A DNA stretch of 62,914 bases from Gnetum montanum (taxonomy: Eukaryota; Streptophyta; Gnetopsida; Gnetales; Gnetaceae): positions 271,242 through 334,155 of the forward strand of contig MNCI01000918.1 of NCBI GenBank assembly GCA_015680685.1, read 5' to 3'. Numbering within the stretch: the first letter of the stretch is position 1; the number at the start of each line of letters is the position of its first letter. Positions 46,368 to 56,775 of the stretch are shown here, piece by piece. Position numbers and translations under genes: made by a program. The notes under the pieces are model-generated. The model was not told the DNA's origin, did not search any database, and was given only the letters and a program-made list of their open reading frames with translations.

Positions 46368-46919
46368 TTAGGTTAGGTTACTTTGAAAACCAACATCATA
46401 ACACCTTTTTTTATCTAATCTTTTAGTTTTCTTAATAGTTACTGTATGAATTTGCTTTGTTGTCCCTACCTCCCTTAGAACCCTGACTCCATCAGTGGTT
46501 GGAACTTCTAAAATACAAGTTCCAAAGTGGGCAGTAATATCAAATTTTTGCAAGAAAGACATTCCTAAAATTTCATCAACATCACCTACTTTAAATTCAA
46601 AAAAGTCATCAATGAAAGGCATGTTTTGTAAGGTAAAGTTAATTTCTCCATACCTGGTATGCTTTCTCATGGTTGTTCCATTTGCTAGTTCTATCTTAAT
46701 AATTTTTTTGAAAGGTAAACTTCATTTCAATAAATTAATTAACTTTGGAGAAATAAAGTTATCATTGGCATTACTATCAATCAAAAATTTAATTTTTTTA
46801 CCTTTAATTGAACCTTCAAAAATCAATAAAGCAAATTGAAATTTATGCAAACCTGATTTAGTTGATGCAAATATCTTCTTCATAGCTGTGGTGATGGTTG
46901 AAATTTTTCCTTTGTTCAC
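46368..46919 (-). pseudogene. Aspartic protease of element F
   Basis: FALLIFEGSIKGKKIKFLID continues into SNANDNFISPKL: the active-site loop is DSNAN where DSGAS is expected. After a frame change near 46720 the domain resumes with INFTLQNMPFIDDFFEFKVG and EILGMSFLQKFDI, the second being the ILGMxWL block. A tail with Lys-rich sequence reaches about 46368. Probably inactive. Confidence 0.7.
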
Positions 46920-46969
46920 ATTTGGGTTGGGTTTTTTATTCTTGATTTGATTGGTCCTTTGTATTTTTG

Positions 46970-48058
46970 CTCAAAATTTTGGACAATCTTGTTTGAAATG
47001 ATCTTTACCACAAACAAAACATCTTGACCCTAATTGAGCTCTTTTGGTTGGTGTTTCCTCTACCGTTGCTTGTGGAAAGGTAATTTGTCAAAGGGTAGCT
47101 TGTATCTGATTCAATTCCTCATAATCCTTAACAATTCAATATGCTTCATCAACACTTTAAGGATTATGGGCTCATGTCTCGAGATGCAGTTGAGCATGTA
47201 GTCCACCAATGAATTTTGAAGCTAATTCTCCCTCATCCTGGTAACTTACATATCGAGAAAGATCATAGAATTTTTTATAGTAATCATCTATGGATTGCCT
47301 TCCTAATCTTAAGGAATCAAATCTAATTTTGCACTCTTTGTAAAAAAATCAGGTACAGATTTTTGTTTAAAATCTCTACAAAAATTAAACCAATTTGTAA
47401 TCAAATCTTGAGATCTCAATCCATTCCACCATGTTGCTGCAAGTCCTCTTAAATACAAGAAGATAACCTCTAAATGTTTTTGGCTTGACAAATTTAACAT
47501 ATCAAAATATTTTTTCATTGTATCAAGCCAATCCTTTGCCTTAGCACTAGATCCAGAGGCTCTATCATAATGATCTAATTTTACTTTCTTCGCATGTATC
47601 AATGATTCTCTAAGTGGATTAAGCCAGTTCCCATATCCCTTACCTTTGGTTTCTACTCTATGACCTATAAGAGGGATTTTTGTATCTTGTCCACTAGCAG
47701 GTGGGGGTTGTTTTTGGTGTGGATCCTTAGGGGAAAGTTGATCTTGATCATGATGTTGTTCCCTAGGTAGATCGTAGGTAGGATTTGAAAGTTGAATGAG
47801 ATGGTTGGTTAATTACTTGATAAATTCTATAAAGGAATCCATCTTTCCTTGCACATCTAATCATTTATCCTCTAAACTCTAGGACAATTTCCTAATTTCC
47901 TCAGACATATTTTACATCTCTGTCTCAAACCCCTAGTTTGAGTGATGAAGTTCTTCTTGTACACCCTTGATCTCAGTAATTTGATCTTCAAGGGTATTCA
48001 TCCAATCATTAACTTGGGCCTCCATTTCTTTCCAATTTATTCTTCTAATTCTGGACAT
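46970..48058 (-). pseudogene. Gag of element F with zinc knuckle
   Basis: Start proposed at 48058 (MSRIRRINWKEMEAQVNDWM). A coiled N-terminal part (NTLEDQITEIKGVQEEL) is followed by a Pro/Gln-rich linker. The 97-codon open core (47602-47309) has DWLDTMKKYFDMLNLSSQKH, LYLRGLAATWWNGLRSQDL and FCRDFKQKSVPDFFT, matching the chromoviral gag pattern. A zinc knuckle CFVCGKDHFKQDC (CxxCxxxHxxxxC, one residue shorter than usual) lies at about 47030-46990. Stops and frameshifts occur after the core. Confidence 0.75.
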
Positions 48059-48377
48059 CGATAAGTTGAAGAAATTAGGTGTGTTGGTAATCCTTAACTT
48101 TTATGACCCTTTTTATGGGATTCGAAATCATTAGTCAGTTACAAAAGAAGTTGAAATTGTCGTGGATTTCTTATCCAATATCGAATCCTAATTATTTTCG
48201 AGATCTTAAATAATGGATTAAAATGCTAATTTTTTATAATCCAAAAGCTAAATCTAACAGTTCCATTGAGTTTGGAAGGTTCAAATTTGTTGAAATTAGT
48301 TTTTGTTTGATTGAAAACAAACTCCGAATTCATAAGTTATAGTCATTTTAAATTTACAAAACTTGCATGTTTTTCAA

Positions 48378-48431
48378 GACTTCCCAAGAGGTCACCCATC
48401 CTAGTTCTACTTTAGAATGAGCATGCTTAAT
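48378..48431 (-). ncRNA. 5S-rRNA-derived fragment
   Basis: On the minus strand the 54 bases match the 3' half of plant 5S rRNA: TTAAGCATGCTCATTCTAAA aligns with the box A region, AGTAGAACTAGGATGGGTGA with the intermediate element and box C, and CCTCTTGGGAAGTC with the end. Box C (GGATGGGTGACCTC, 48388-48401) is intact. The 5' half and the 3' terminus are not recognisable. Known precedent: Cassandra-type terminal-repeat elements carry 5S sequence in their LTRs. Here it lies in the leader between gag and the antisense insert of F. Confidence 0.7.
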
Positions 48432-48654
48432 GATGAAGTTTTTATCCCCCTTGTTACCAAGGCATCAATTCAAATTTTTGAAAATAGTCATGCATGTTTT
48501 TAATTTAAATTAATAATTATGAATGAAATTTTTTTAAAAAAAAATTTCATTAGTTGATGAAAATTTTGAAATTCTCATTAATTTTTGAGAAATTTGATTT
48601 TCCCATCTATTGATAAAAATGTTTTTTTACTATGTGGACGATGGTCATTCCAGG

Positions 48655-48985
48655 GTCCATGCGGCCCTCCTCTAGGCTAGCGTGGCCCACTTCGGGGTTC
48701 GTGGGGCCCTCCTTTGGGTTGGTGTGGTCCACTTTGGGGTCTGTGCAGCCCTCCTCTTAGCTAGCACAACCTGTCTCAAGGTTTGCATGGCAAAGAGGCA
48801 GTTTGTGGAGGTGTCTGAAGAGGCAATTTTTGGCGGTGCTAAAGGTAGTTTTCAATAGTGCAAGAGGCCATTTTTGACAGTGCTTGAGGCAATTTTTGAC
48901 AATGCTAGAGGTAGATTTTAGCAATGTTGGAGGAAATTTTTAGTGGTGACAGAGGCAATTTTCAATGGTGCTAGAGGGTAGTGTG
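48655..48985. repeat. Degenerate GC-rich minisatellites in the F leader
   Basis: At 48655-48790 there are about three copies of a roughly 45-base unit (GGGGCCCTCC...GTGGCCCACTT). From about 48790 to 48985 there are about seven or eight copies of a 24-30-base unit around GAGGCAATTTTTGACAGTGC. Both are far more GC-rich than their surroundings. Confidence 0.65.
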
Positions 48986-49930
48986 CATGACAAGCAACAG
49001 GCAAGTAGCAAATAGGTGGAAAGTTGCAAGTGTAGCAGTAGTAATGGTAAGCATGGTGTGATGGTAGGCATAGGCCTAGGTGTGACGGTAGGTGCAGGTG
49101 TGGTGCAATAGTAAACAATGAAAGGCGTAGGCATGACATGGCAACAGATAGCAAAAGGCATAGGCAAGGCACAGTAGTGGGCAGCAGAGGGTGTAGGCAC
49201 ATCAATGGCAAATGGTGAAGGGTAGGTGCAAAGAGGTGCAATAGCAGGTGGTAGAAGGTAAGTGCGGTGTGGTTAATTGTGACAAAGGGCAAAGGTTAGA
49301 CACAATGAGGTGCAGTGGTAGGTAGTAGAAGGTAGGCATGATTGATGGGTTACTCTTGGGGCTGGCCCAAGGGCTAGTCCCTCTATTGTGCAGCAGAGGC
49401 TCCACTACTGCCCTAAGGGGCTTGCTAGCCCCTACCATGGCCAGTAGCAAGGGTCAATCATGTCCTTGGCTCCTAAGGCCAAAAATTTTTAATTTTAACT
49501 TTACTTTTATTATTAGTATTTTAAATAATAATAAATTGTTGGGGCTTGAAATTGAACCCAAGACCTTCGACTCCTATTTTTTTTTGAAGAAATAATTTAA
49601 AAATTAATTTTCTTTAAATTTAAAATCTAAAAAAAAAACATTTTTATTTTAAATTAATTTTTTTAAAATTGCACATCACCCGATAATTACTGTATCTTTC
49701 AAACCATAAGTCGGATTTTGACGAAATTGGTACCATTGGAATTGTCTTCGAGAGCACTTCAAGTTAAACTATAAATAATTTTATTTTAGTGAATCTAGAA
49801 ATCATAAAATCAGAAAAATTAAATGTTAGCTTTTAAAAATAAAAAGTAAACATTAGCTTTTTCTTTAAAAAAGTGCACGTTAGCTTTTATTGAATCTTTG
49901 GTTAACCTAAGTTATAACTTTCTCTTTGCT
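48986..49930. other. Remainder of the F leader
   Basis: To about 49340: G/A-rich, loosely repetitive sequence (GGTAGGCA, GGTGCA units). Open frames here on the minus strand reflect this bias, not a gene. 49540-49575 contains a GAAATTGAACCCAAGACCTT motif common in plant LTR elements. 49680-49760 has AAACCATAAGTCGGATTTTG, also element-like. No coding region is supported. Confidence 0.5.
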
Positions 49931-49955
49931 TTTACTAAGATTCTTACGATTGTAT

Positions 49956-49963
49956 TATAAATA
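49956..49963 (+). promoter_or_regulatory. TATA box of the antisense gene-like sequence
   Basis: TATAAATA lies about 110 bases upstream of the proposed ATG at 50069, with a purine-rich leader between. Its position fits a core promoter for the plus-strand unit. Confidence 0.45.
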
Positions 49964-50068
49964 TGAGAAGAAGGAAGACTTGCCCATCACAACTCAATAT
50001 CAGCAGAAGATTGACAGTGGAGAAACTTGAAGATTTTTTACCATCAAAGGACTTTATCTAACTTCATC

Positions 50069-52257
50069 ATGGCTCCCAGACATCAAGTTTCACCTCAAAC
50101 TCATTCAGGTAGTTCTCAATCGCCCACTATTATTTCACATCAAAATAATGTACTCTCTACTTCCAATCGTGTTCATAGCTTACTTGGGAAGGAGAGTTTC
50201 TAGTACCTTACCACTTCTAGGTTGTCTGATTTACTTGTTTTCTCTATTTTTAAACTCTCCCATTGCAAAGGCCTTCTCATAGAATGGTGTGAATAGTGCA
50301 ATAGTAAGAAAAGTTCTACTTCCTAATTAGTTTTTAGAGCAATAACAATCCTTCCTTCTGTTATTCAAATAGCCTTAGGTTTTCAGCAAGGAAAGGATTT
50401 TTTAATTTCTTCAATGTATTTCCCAAAATTTAAACCTTTTTGCAAAAAGAAATTATTTGATTATGTTATTGATTCTACCCTTAGCAAAAGCCAATTTGTT
50501 CATGGAGATTTTATTAATGAGGTTCACTTTGCTTTATTTCTACTTATTTATAGTAAGGTTTTATGGTATAGATAGCAATGCTATGTTGGTTCTTATTCTA
50601 TTTTCATACTTCAAGGTGCCATAACCAGTAGAATTTATGATTGGTCATTATTTTGTTTCTCTGTTGTGTACCTTGTTATGATTGGAATTATTGTTGCCCA
50701 ACAAAATCTTCCCAAATCTTATACCCTATGTTGTGTATCCTTGTTCATGTGTATGAACCTAAGTTATGACCATCCAAACAAATGTTTTAGTTGTTACAAT
50801 CCTCGGTTATGCCCTAAATTTATCAAATATGAGAGAGTTATAAGGAGTAAGATTGTGGATGCCAAGAAAGGTCAGTTGGCTTTACAACATGCTCAAAATC
50901 ATGAAGAAATCAATGAGGTATTTTTATGTTTTTATTATTTTCTTGTTGTTGATTATGTCTTTATTTTATGTATTTGACAATGTAAACTGGTCTACAAAAT
51001 GAACCGATCCAGAGTGTTGGAGCTGCATAGGCTAAAGAAGTTCAAGGTACTTCGACCTTTGGTATAGTTCAATCACAAGAATATATCACTTTTTCTACTC
51101 CCAAGGTATATATTTAAATATAAATATGTATATATACACAATAAGTTAGTTTAATTTCTTATTTTTTTTTCTAATATTCTTTTTTTGCAAAGGCAACGTA
51201 CTAGACAAAGTTTCGGTGGTCCAATAGTTATAAGACAACAAGCCCAATAACAAGTTCAACAACAACCCTAAAAAACTTGACAAAGTACAAGACAAGATAA
51301 GGGAAAACAACTAGAAGTAAGTTTGAATTATTTAAAGGTTTAAATACTTCCCTCTTTCTTTTGTATGATGTTGATTTTTGTGTTGCTAATGTCTATGGAG
51401 TGTTAGTACTTTACCTAAGAGATGGACAAAGATGATGCAAATGCCACTTCCAAACAAACTTTTATTCCTCCATCTAGATCACTAGGCATGCCTCCTTTTT
51501 CTGTGATACCTAGAAGAGGTTCCATTTCACAGGTAGCACCAACACCATTTTCTGAATCTATTCTAGTGGTTTCTTCTTTCTCTATCTTAGGTTCTTCTTA
51601 TTCGATGGGAAAGATAGAGGCGACTGCTAAAGAAAAACTTATGCTTCTTTGGTGCATTAGTCAATGAATCTTTGATAACAAACCCTATTCTGTTTGTGAG
51701 GGTGTCTACCATTTATGGGAGTCTTAGTCATGCAACTTCAAGGGAGATTATGATTTAATATAGGCTAGAGTTCCCTCATCTTTGCATCCAATTCTTGAGG
51801 ATGCTCCAAATGTTGTAAAAGATCTAGAGAAACTCTTAGGAGATCTGGAGAGTGTAATGTGCTATGCTCATTATCTAGAGACTCATGAATAGTTTCTCCA
51901 AATTGACAATGATCAGTTTCAAGTAATGCTTTTTTTTATTCTTTATGCTTCCCTCTTTTTTTCTTGATTTGCTCATAACTAATAATTTAAATCTTATTAC
52001 TGCAGAAAAAGAAGAAGGAATGACAAAAGAATATGGATGATTGATTAATATAGATGGATATGTTAAAGATCCAACTTAAAAGAAAGGAGAAATCAACAAT
52101 TGTAGTAAGACGTGCAACTAAGTACATTAAACAATTGTGTGACGGATTGGTTGAATGCAAGGTAGTGCTTAGCAAGAAGGATGCCACTACTGAAGAAAGG
52201 AAATCATTATTGAAGATAGTCATAGATCTCCTTGAGTCATTTGATCATAACAAATAA
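50069..52257 (+). pseudogene. Five-exon antisense gene-like sequence inside F
   Basis: From ATG 50069 (MAPRHQVSPQTHSGSSQSPT) to a stop at 52257. Proposed exons are 50069-50917, 51013-51105, 51193-51316, 51420-51922 and 52006-52257. All four introns are GT-AG and short (74-104 bases), and some show good donor (AAG|GTATAT, GAA|GTAAGT) or acceptor (TTTTTTTGCAAAG, TTATTACTGCAG) signals and CTAAT-type branch sites. Exon 1 has a Cys-containing stretch (NKCFSCYNPRLCPKF) and ends QHAQNHEEINE. Exon 4 is Ser/Pro-rich, then helical (DAPNVVKDLEKLLGDLES). Exon 5 is Lys-rich and helical (KSLLKIVIDLLESFDHNK). A few in-frame stops make it a pseudogene. I recognise no family. It opposes the direction of F. 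Confidence 0.55.
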
Positions 52258-52398
52258 TCATAGTTGCTTTCTTTACATCTTTCCCATTCTGTTTCTTTTC
52301 CCTATTCTTCCTTTTCTATGTTCTACTTAGATGTACTTCCTCTCACTCTTCCTTTGTTACAAAATAAAATAAAATAATATTATCTTCCATTTTTTTAA

Positions 52399-52907
52399 TG
52401 TGATATCCCATTCCCAAATGTCGTAAAAATACGATCACTTAATTTATCACATTCATCATTTGCTTAGATAATATACTAGAGACATTATAAATATTTAATA
52501 AATGAATTAACTGGTAAATAAATAATTGGTATTGAAGGATAAAAATAGGAAAATGGAAAAATTTTATTAATAGAACAGAATACTATAATGCCCTCTGAGT
52601 TATCTTCTTATGTCACTAAAGCCTTAGAGGTAATCCGACATTGCCACCATGGTTAGGCTATCCTAGTAAAGAGGTGTTCAGTCCCTTTTTATCTCGCTTC
52701 ACCCAGCTCCCATCACTTGCCTATCCCGACTCCACAACTCCATGCCTAGCACAACCTCCAACCCCAACCTTAAATGGCATAGGTCAAACCCATTCCTGAG
52801 GGATACATGAATAATCATAACTCTTCATAACAAGGTGCCCTTTCATTTGAAGGTTAATTACATTGTTTACAATTGTTTCCACCCTTAACAAGGGATGGGA
52901 TGTTACA
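52399..52907 (-). repeat. 5' LTR of element F
   Basis: 509 bp. Starts TGTGATATCCCA and ends GGGATGTTACA on the plus strand; partner of 42881-43388 with moderate divergence. No primer-binding site is recognisable next to it (the adjoining minus-strand sequence is TTAAAAAAATGG). Confidence 0.85.
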
Positions 52908-55900
52908 TAAGTGATAATTCAAATATATTTTAAATAATAAATCAAAGATTATGATAGGTCGTTTAAGATAAATTTGTTTATAATTGTTAAAGAATCATTC
53001 AAGTAAAGAATTTTGTTCAAATAATAAATTTTTCTAAGTCTACAATTTAAATTAAAAATAAAATTGATAATAAAGAATGATTTTGATCAAAATTCAAAAT
53101 CCAATGAAGGGTTATGAATCTTTAGAAATTTTTTTGAAACATTTGGAAGATCTTAAAATTTGTTATGATTGCAAATGTTTTCAAAGGGACCTAAAGTTAG
53201 GGGACCATCACAAATACACAAGAAAAGGCCTAGAGGAAGAGGTAGAGGATGAGGCATAGAACAAACTCCTTCTACAAAGCAAGAGGCATAATCATATAGC
53301 ATCCATCAGTCAACAACTACAATAAGGCAATCTACACAGGTAAAAGTTGTGCAGTGGTAGCACCAGAATAAAGACAATACCTTACATTCTCCAATGAGTG
53401 TTATAATGGAACTAAATTTTGAACCCATTATAAAGTTTGCACCTACAAAGGTCCATGAGCAACTATAATCCTCTCCCCTACAACCCACCATTTCAAGTAA
53501 TGATGAATGGTACTTGAGAGAAATATACTAATGTTGGTAAAACAAATAGGATGATGCCACAAAAAAAGTTGAGGGAGTCATAGTGTCACACTCTATAAAA
53601 GCAATTACAAAGGTACTAAATATACGAAATGTAAGCACCAACATAGCTTAAATATCCACAAGGTCTAACATTGACACAAGGAATCTATGGCTGCATATGG
53701 CATATATAACCATTAAAAAGGAGTATAGCATATTATTTACTACTAATAAGATTTACTTTAAGATTGGGACATATCAAATATTCCCAACAAAAATGCTTAA
53801 TTAGATTTCCACCTATGTTGCCAAAGGTAGTGCTATTTTGATAGGGAAATTCCAAGCCAACATTGCTTATCTACTATTCCTAGAAATACAAAGGAGGTTT
53901 GAGGAGAAGAAGATAGTGAAACCTACTCTACCATTCCCTTGTTTTATCATAAAGTTGTATAGACAAGCTGGAATTTTGAGCTACACCAATAATGTTCTTC
54001 ATAAGGACAAAAATGCATCATGTATTGATATTTTCAAGCTAGTGTCATCCAAAAAAAATCAAGTTGAGAAACCAATAGGCACTAAGTCTGCAGTAGGATC
54101 CACACTAATGGCAAATATTCCAACCACAAGAATAGAACAAGTAGGACCCAATGGATCAACTCCAGCTGTAGAATGAGCAGAATAAACTACTCCACCGACA
54201 TAACAAGATTGTAGACCCTTAATGAGCCATCTACAGCAAATAGCAATGATAAGAAGTTGCGGTAGTAGAAAGGTCTTAAGCATGTGCAGAATTATGAATA
54301 ATATTAATAGACCTACTGTATCCATAGGACCTACAAGTAATCAAGTTTGATTGTAGGTAGAAGAGGATGATGACTGGGCTCAAAAAATCTTAGGGAACGC
54401 TGCATCCTTCTAAGTAATGTTAGAGATAGGAGAATGATCCATAATTTTGACAATGCAAAATTCATATGTTACATGAGTAATAGAGGTTATAATCGATCAC
54501 ATAAAGAAATCCTTCAATATTCTCATTATGTCACCAACAGATATTGTTAGAGGAAAAAACATGAAAACCTTAGCTGGGACATTAATAACCCATGCTTAGC
54601 ATGAAGATATATAAGAGAGACTATTGTAGACAAGACAAGTCATGCATAACCTTTTTGATATTCCCAATGATATCACTATAGTTCGATTCAAATTAATATC
54701 AACAAAATGTAAACTGATCATTGGAGAAACAAGAATGCAACACACGGAAAGTGAAGTGCATAGATTATAAGAAGAACTAGCCACATTAAAAATAGAAAGA
54801 AAAGATCCTACATGATACATTTTTCCAAACCAAATAGCACCATTTAGAAATGAATAAATTAATTAGCTAATGATCAAACAAAAAATAAAGATAGAAAAGG
54901 AGAAGGCAATGTGGAATGCTTCAGTAGCAAAGGCCCAATGTATACATATGTGAAGGCCTTTGCAATACTAGAAGAGGAAAATAATAGAATTACTATAAAG
55001 ACTCTAAGGTTAACAGACATAGCAAAGCAAAAGAACATAGTAGAATAGAGCATTCATTATCTTCTAAAGGAGTTTGCTAAACTTAACCTTGATATCATAT
55101 AACTGGCCCATGAAAATAGAACACTATTAATGGAGGAAGTATGCACAATTTAACAAAATTAGCTATTGAAATTAGTATGTGGCAAAATGAGGCCAAGATA
55201 AACAAAAGGCTAAAAGAAAACTTTAGAGATTAAGCAGGCATGTATAAGCAAATCAATGAGAAGGAAATCCATATGGCCAAAGCCAAAATTAGTTCTATCG
55301 TAGAATAAACAACTGATTGGCAATCCATCCTGGATAGCCTTTTCCATATTTTTCAAATTGAAATAAAGAATAAAGACCTAAAAATTGAGGATCTAATAGA
55401 ATACATGGAGTTAGCAAATCTCTAATATGCTAACTTAACCATGTTGACATCAGGTAGACTAACAACAAAGTTGAAGTAACAAGTGGCTACTGTATACTCA
55501 ATGTATGAAAAAATGTTTGAAGATAGGAAAGATGCATAATAAAAGCATCACATAGCAAACTCCAAACTATAAGTAGTCAAGTTTAGCTACCAAGATTAAA
55601 AAGATGTAGTAGCGAACTTGGCTAGAAGAATGATAGTTCATAAAGAGCTAAAAAATATGGCTAGAGCTTTTGAAAAAGAAAGGATGTAATTTGTGGCATG
55701 GTACATCAAGGCCAATAAGATGTTTTCACAATTACCATGTCCCTAGGAAGTACTGACTCTTGCCAACTTTGCTAAATTTGCATGAATGGTACATTATCCT
55801 AAATTAGAAGAAGAAAAGCTCAAAGCACTACTAAATAGATACTAATTTTAGAAGCTAGATGACAAAGGGAAAAGGCCAATTGAGGAACCACTACTGCCTA

Positions 55901-56166
55901 GAACTTGAATACAACTACACTAGGCTTAGTTTTATTTTGTTTTTTCTTTGTCATACGTGTTAATCATGCATTGCATTATAATTTTTTAGCACCACTCAAA
56001 CCATGATTTGGCATTCATAGTAGAGTCAGTTATGTATATATGTGTCATAATATCAAAGTCTATGTAACCCCACAAGTTTGTAAGAATTATATCCTCTTTT
56101 TTTTGAACTTGAGGATGAGTTTTGAGTTAGTTGTAGGGGTGTGATGAACCATTTGATTATAAGGAC
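52908..56166 (+). mobile_element. Element C: unknown-ORF LTR element
   Basis: Starts somewhere between the LTR-like piece at 42471 and 53180; F separates them. It carries one long decayed ORF, then a 3' end with the conserved CTTGAGGATGAGTTTTGAG and tract TAGGGGTG before the LTR start TGATGAACC (56142). The 3' LTR is cut after 25 bases by G. No gag, protease or pol motif is visible. Related to H by the C-terminal ORF blocks. Confidence 0.6.
53184..55910 (+). pseudogene. Long unknown ORF of element C
   Basis: N-terminus by comparison with H (start codon lost): PKVRGPSQIHKKRPRGRGRG, basic and glycine-rich. The best-preserved part is 53838-54176: GKFQANIAYLLFLEIQRRFE, KKIVKPTLPFPCFIIKLYRQ, AGILSYTNNVLHKD. 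It resembles the plant retroelement ORF1 type annotated as putative plant transposon protein (LFPxLIxxLCRxAGV pattern). Downstream it is Lys/Glu-rich with likely coiled coil (EELATLKIERK; many KxxKxL heptads to 55680). The C-terminus, shared with H, has FVAWYIKANKMFSQLPCP and KGKRPIEEPLLPRT. Dozens of stops. Function unknown. Confidence 0.55.
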
Positions 56167-56720
56167 TGATGAGCTGCGATATCGGGTCCACCCCTGCAAT
56201 ATCACGTATGCGATATCACAGCCCGCCGCAATGTCTATAAATAAGAGGTGGCTTTCCTTGTTTTAGGTATCTAGATTTAGACCCTTAGCCAAACTATAGC
56301 AGTTTTACCATTCCAGGGTTAGAATAATTTCCCTATGCCTGCAGTAGGAGTCTTAAAGTGAACAAATCTTTATTCAAGAAAATTGTACCTAAGCACACAT
56401 TTGTGTACGGTAATAAAGACGAACTTTCTGATAAACCTTGTAGCATATGGACTAAGCTAAATAGGAATTAATTATTGTTAAATGTTTAAATGCTTTTCTA
56501 GATAATTAATCTCTCTCAACCCTTGACCCTCCTAGTTAAGTGCACTCAATAAGCCCGCTTCAAGCACGTGTGCAACACTTGGTAACCCAGTAACAAATAG
56601 CGTTTGGTAATCCCAGCAGCGTTGCACTGGTTCAGGGTGTGTGCGGCAAGTGGGAACAGATACTGGTGCTAGGACAATTAGAACTTAGTTAGCAAATAGT
56701 TAATAAAAGTTAGTCACTTA
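56167..56720 (+). repeat. 5' LTR of element G (truncated at an N)
   Basis: Starts TGATGAGCTGCGATATCGGG. U3 palindromes (GCGATATCGG, GCAATATCACG, GCGATATCAC) at about 56175-56215; TATA box CTATAAATAAGAG near 56232. It closely matches 62241-62790, then ends at GTCACTTA and N. The LTR 3' end and PBS are missing from the assembly or deleted. Confidence 0.85.
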
Positions 56721-56775
56721 NGTTGATCAAAAGAAAAATAAGACAATGGTAATTAGCACACCGAACAAGACAAAA

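Larger units (their letters stand above)
42881..52907 (-). mobile_element. Element F: chromovirus with an antisense gene-like insert
   Basis: 508/509-bp LTRs at 42881-43388 and 52399-52907 with near-matching target duplication CAAGT (42876-42880) and TAAGT (52908-52912). Minus-strand order: 5' LTR, a 4.3-kb leader region, gag with zinc knuckle, protease, RT, RNase H, integrase, chromodomain remnant, PPT, 3' LTR. The leader holds an antisense five-exon sequence, degenerate tandem repeats and a 5S-rRNA-like segment. A single outer target duplication implies either that all of this moved as one unit or that the insert arrived afterwards. Confidence 0.85.

Noticed and set aside
48918-49450. Minus-strand open frames rich in Pro, Leu, His and Cys
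   Set aside because: They fall in the degenerate G/A-rich repeat of the F leader; the repeat composition gives long frames without any domain.
49540-49575. Possible tRNA or SINE box B (GAAATTGAACCCAAGACCTT)
   Set aside because: No box A at the right distance, no cloverleaf and no SINE tail; such sequences are common in plant LTR elements.
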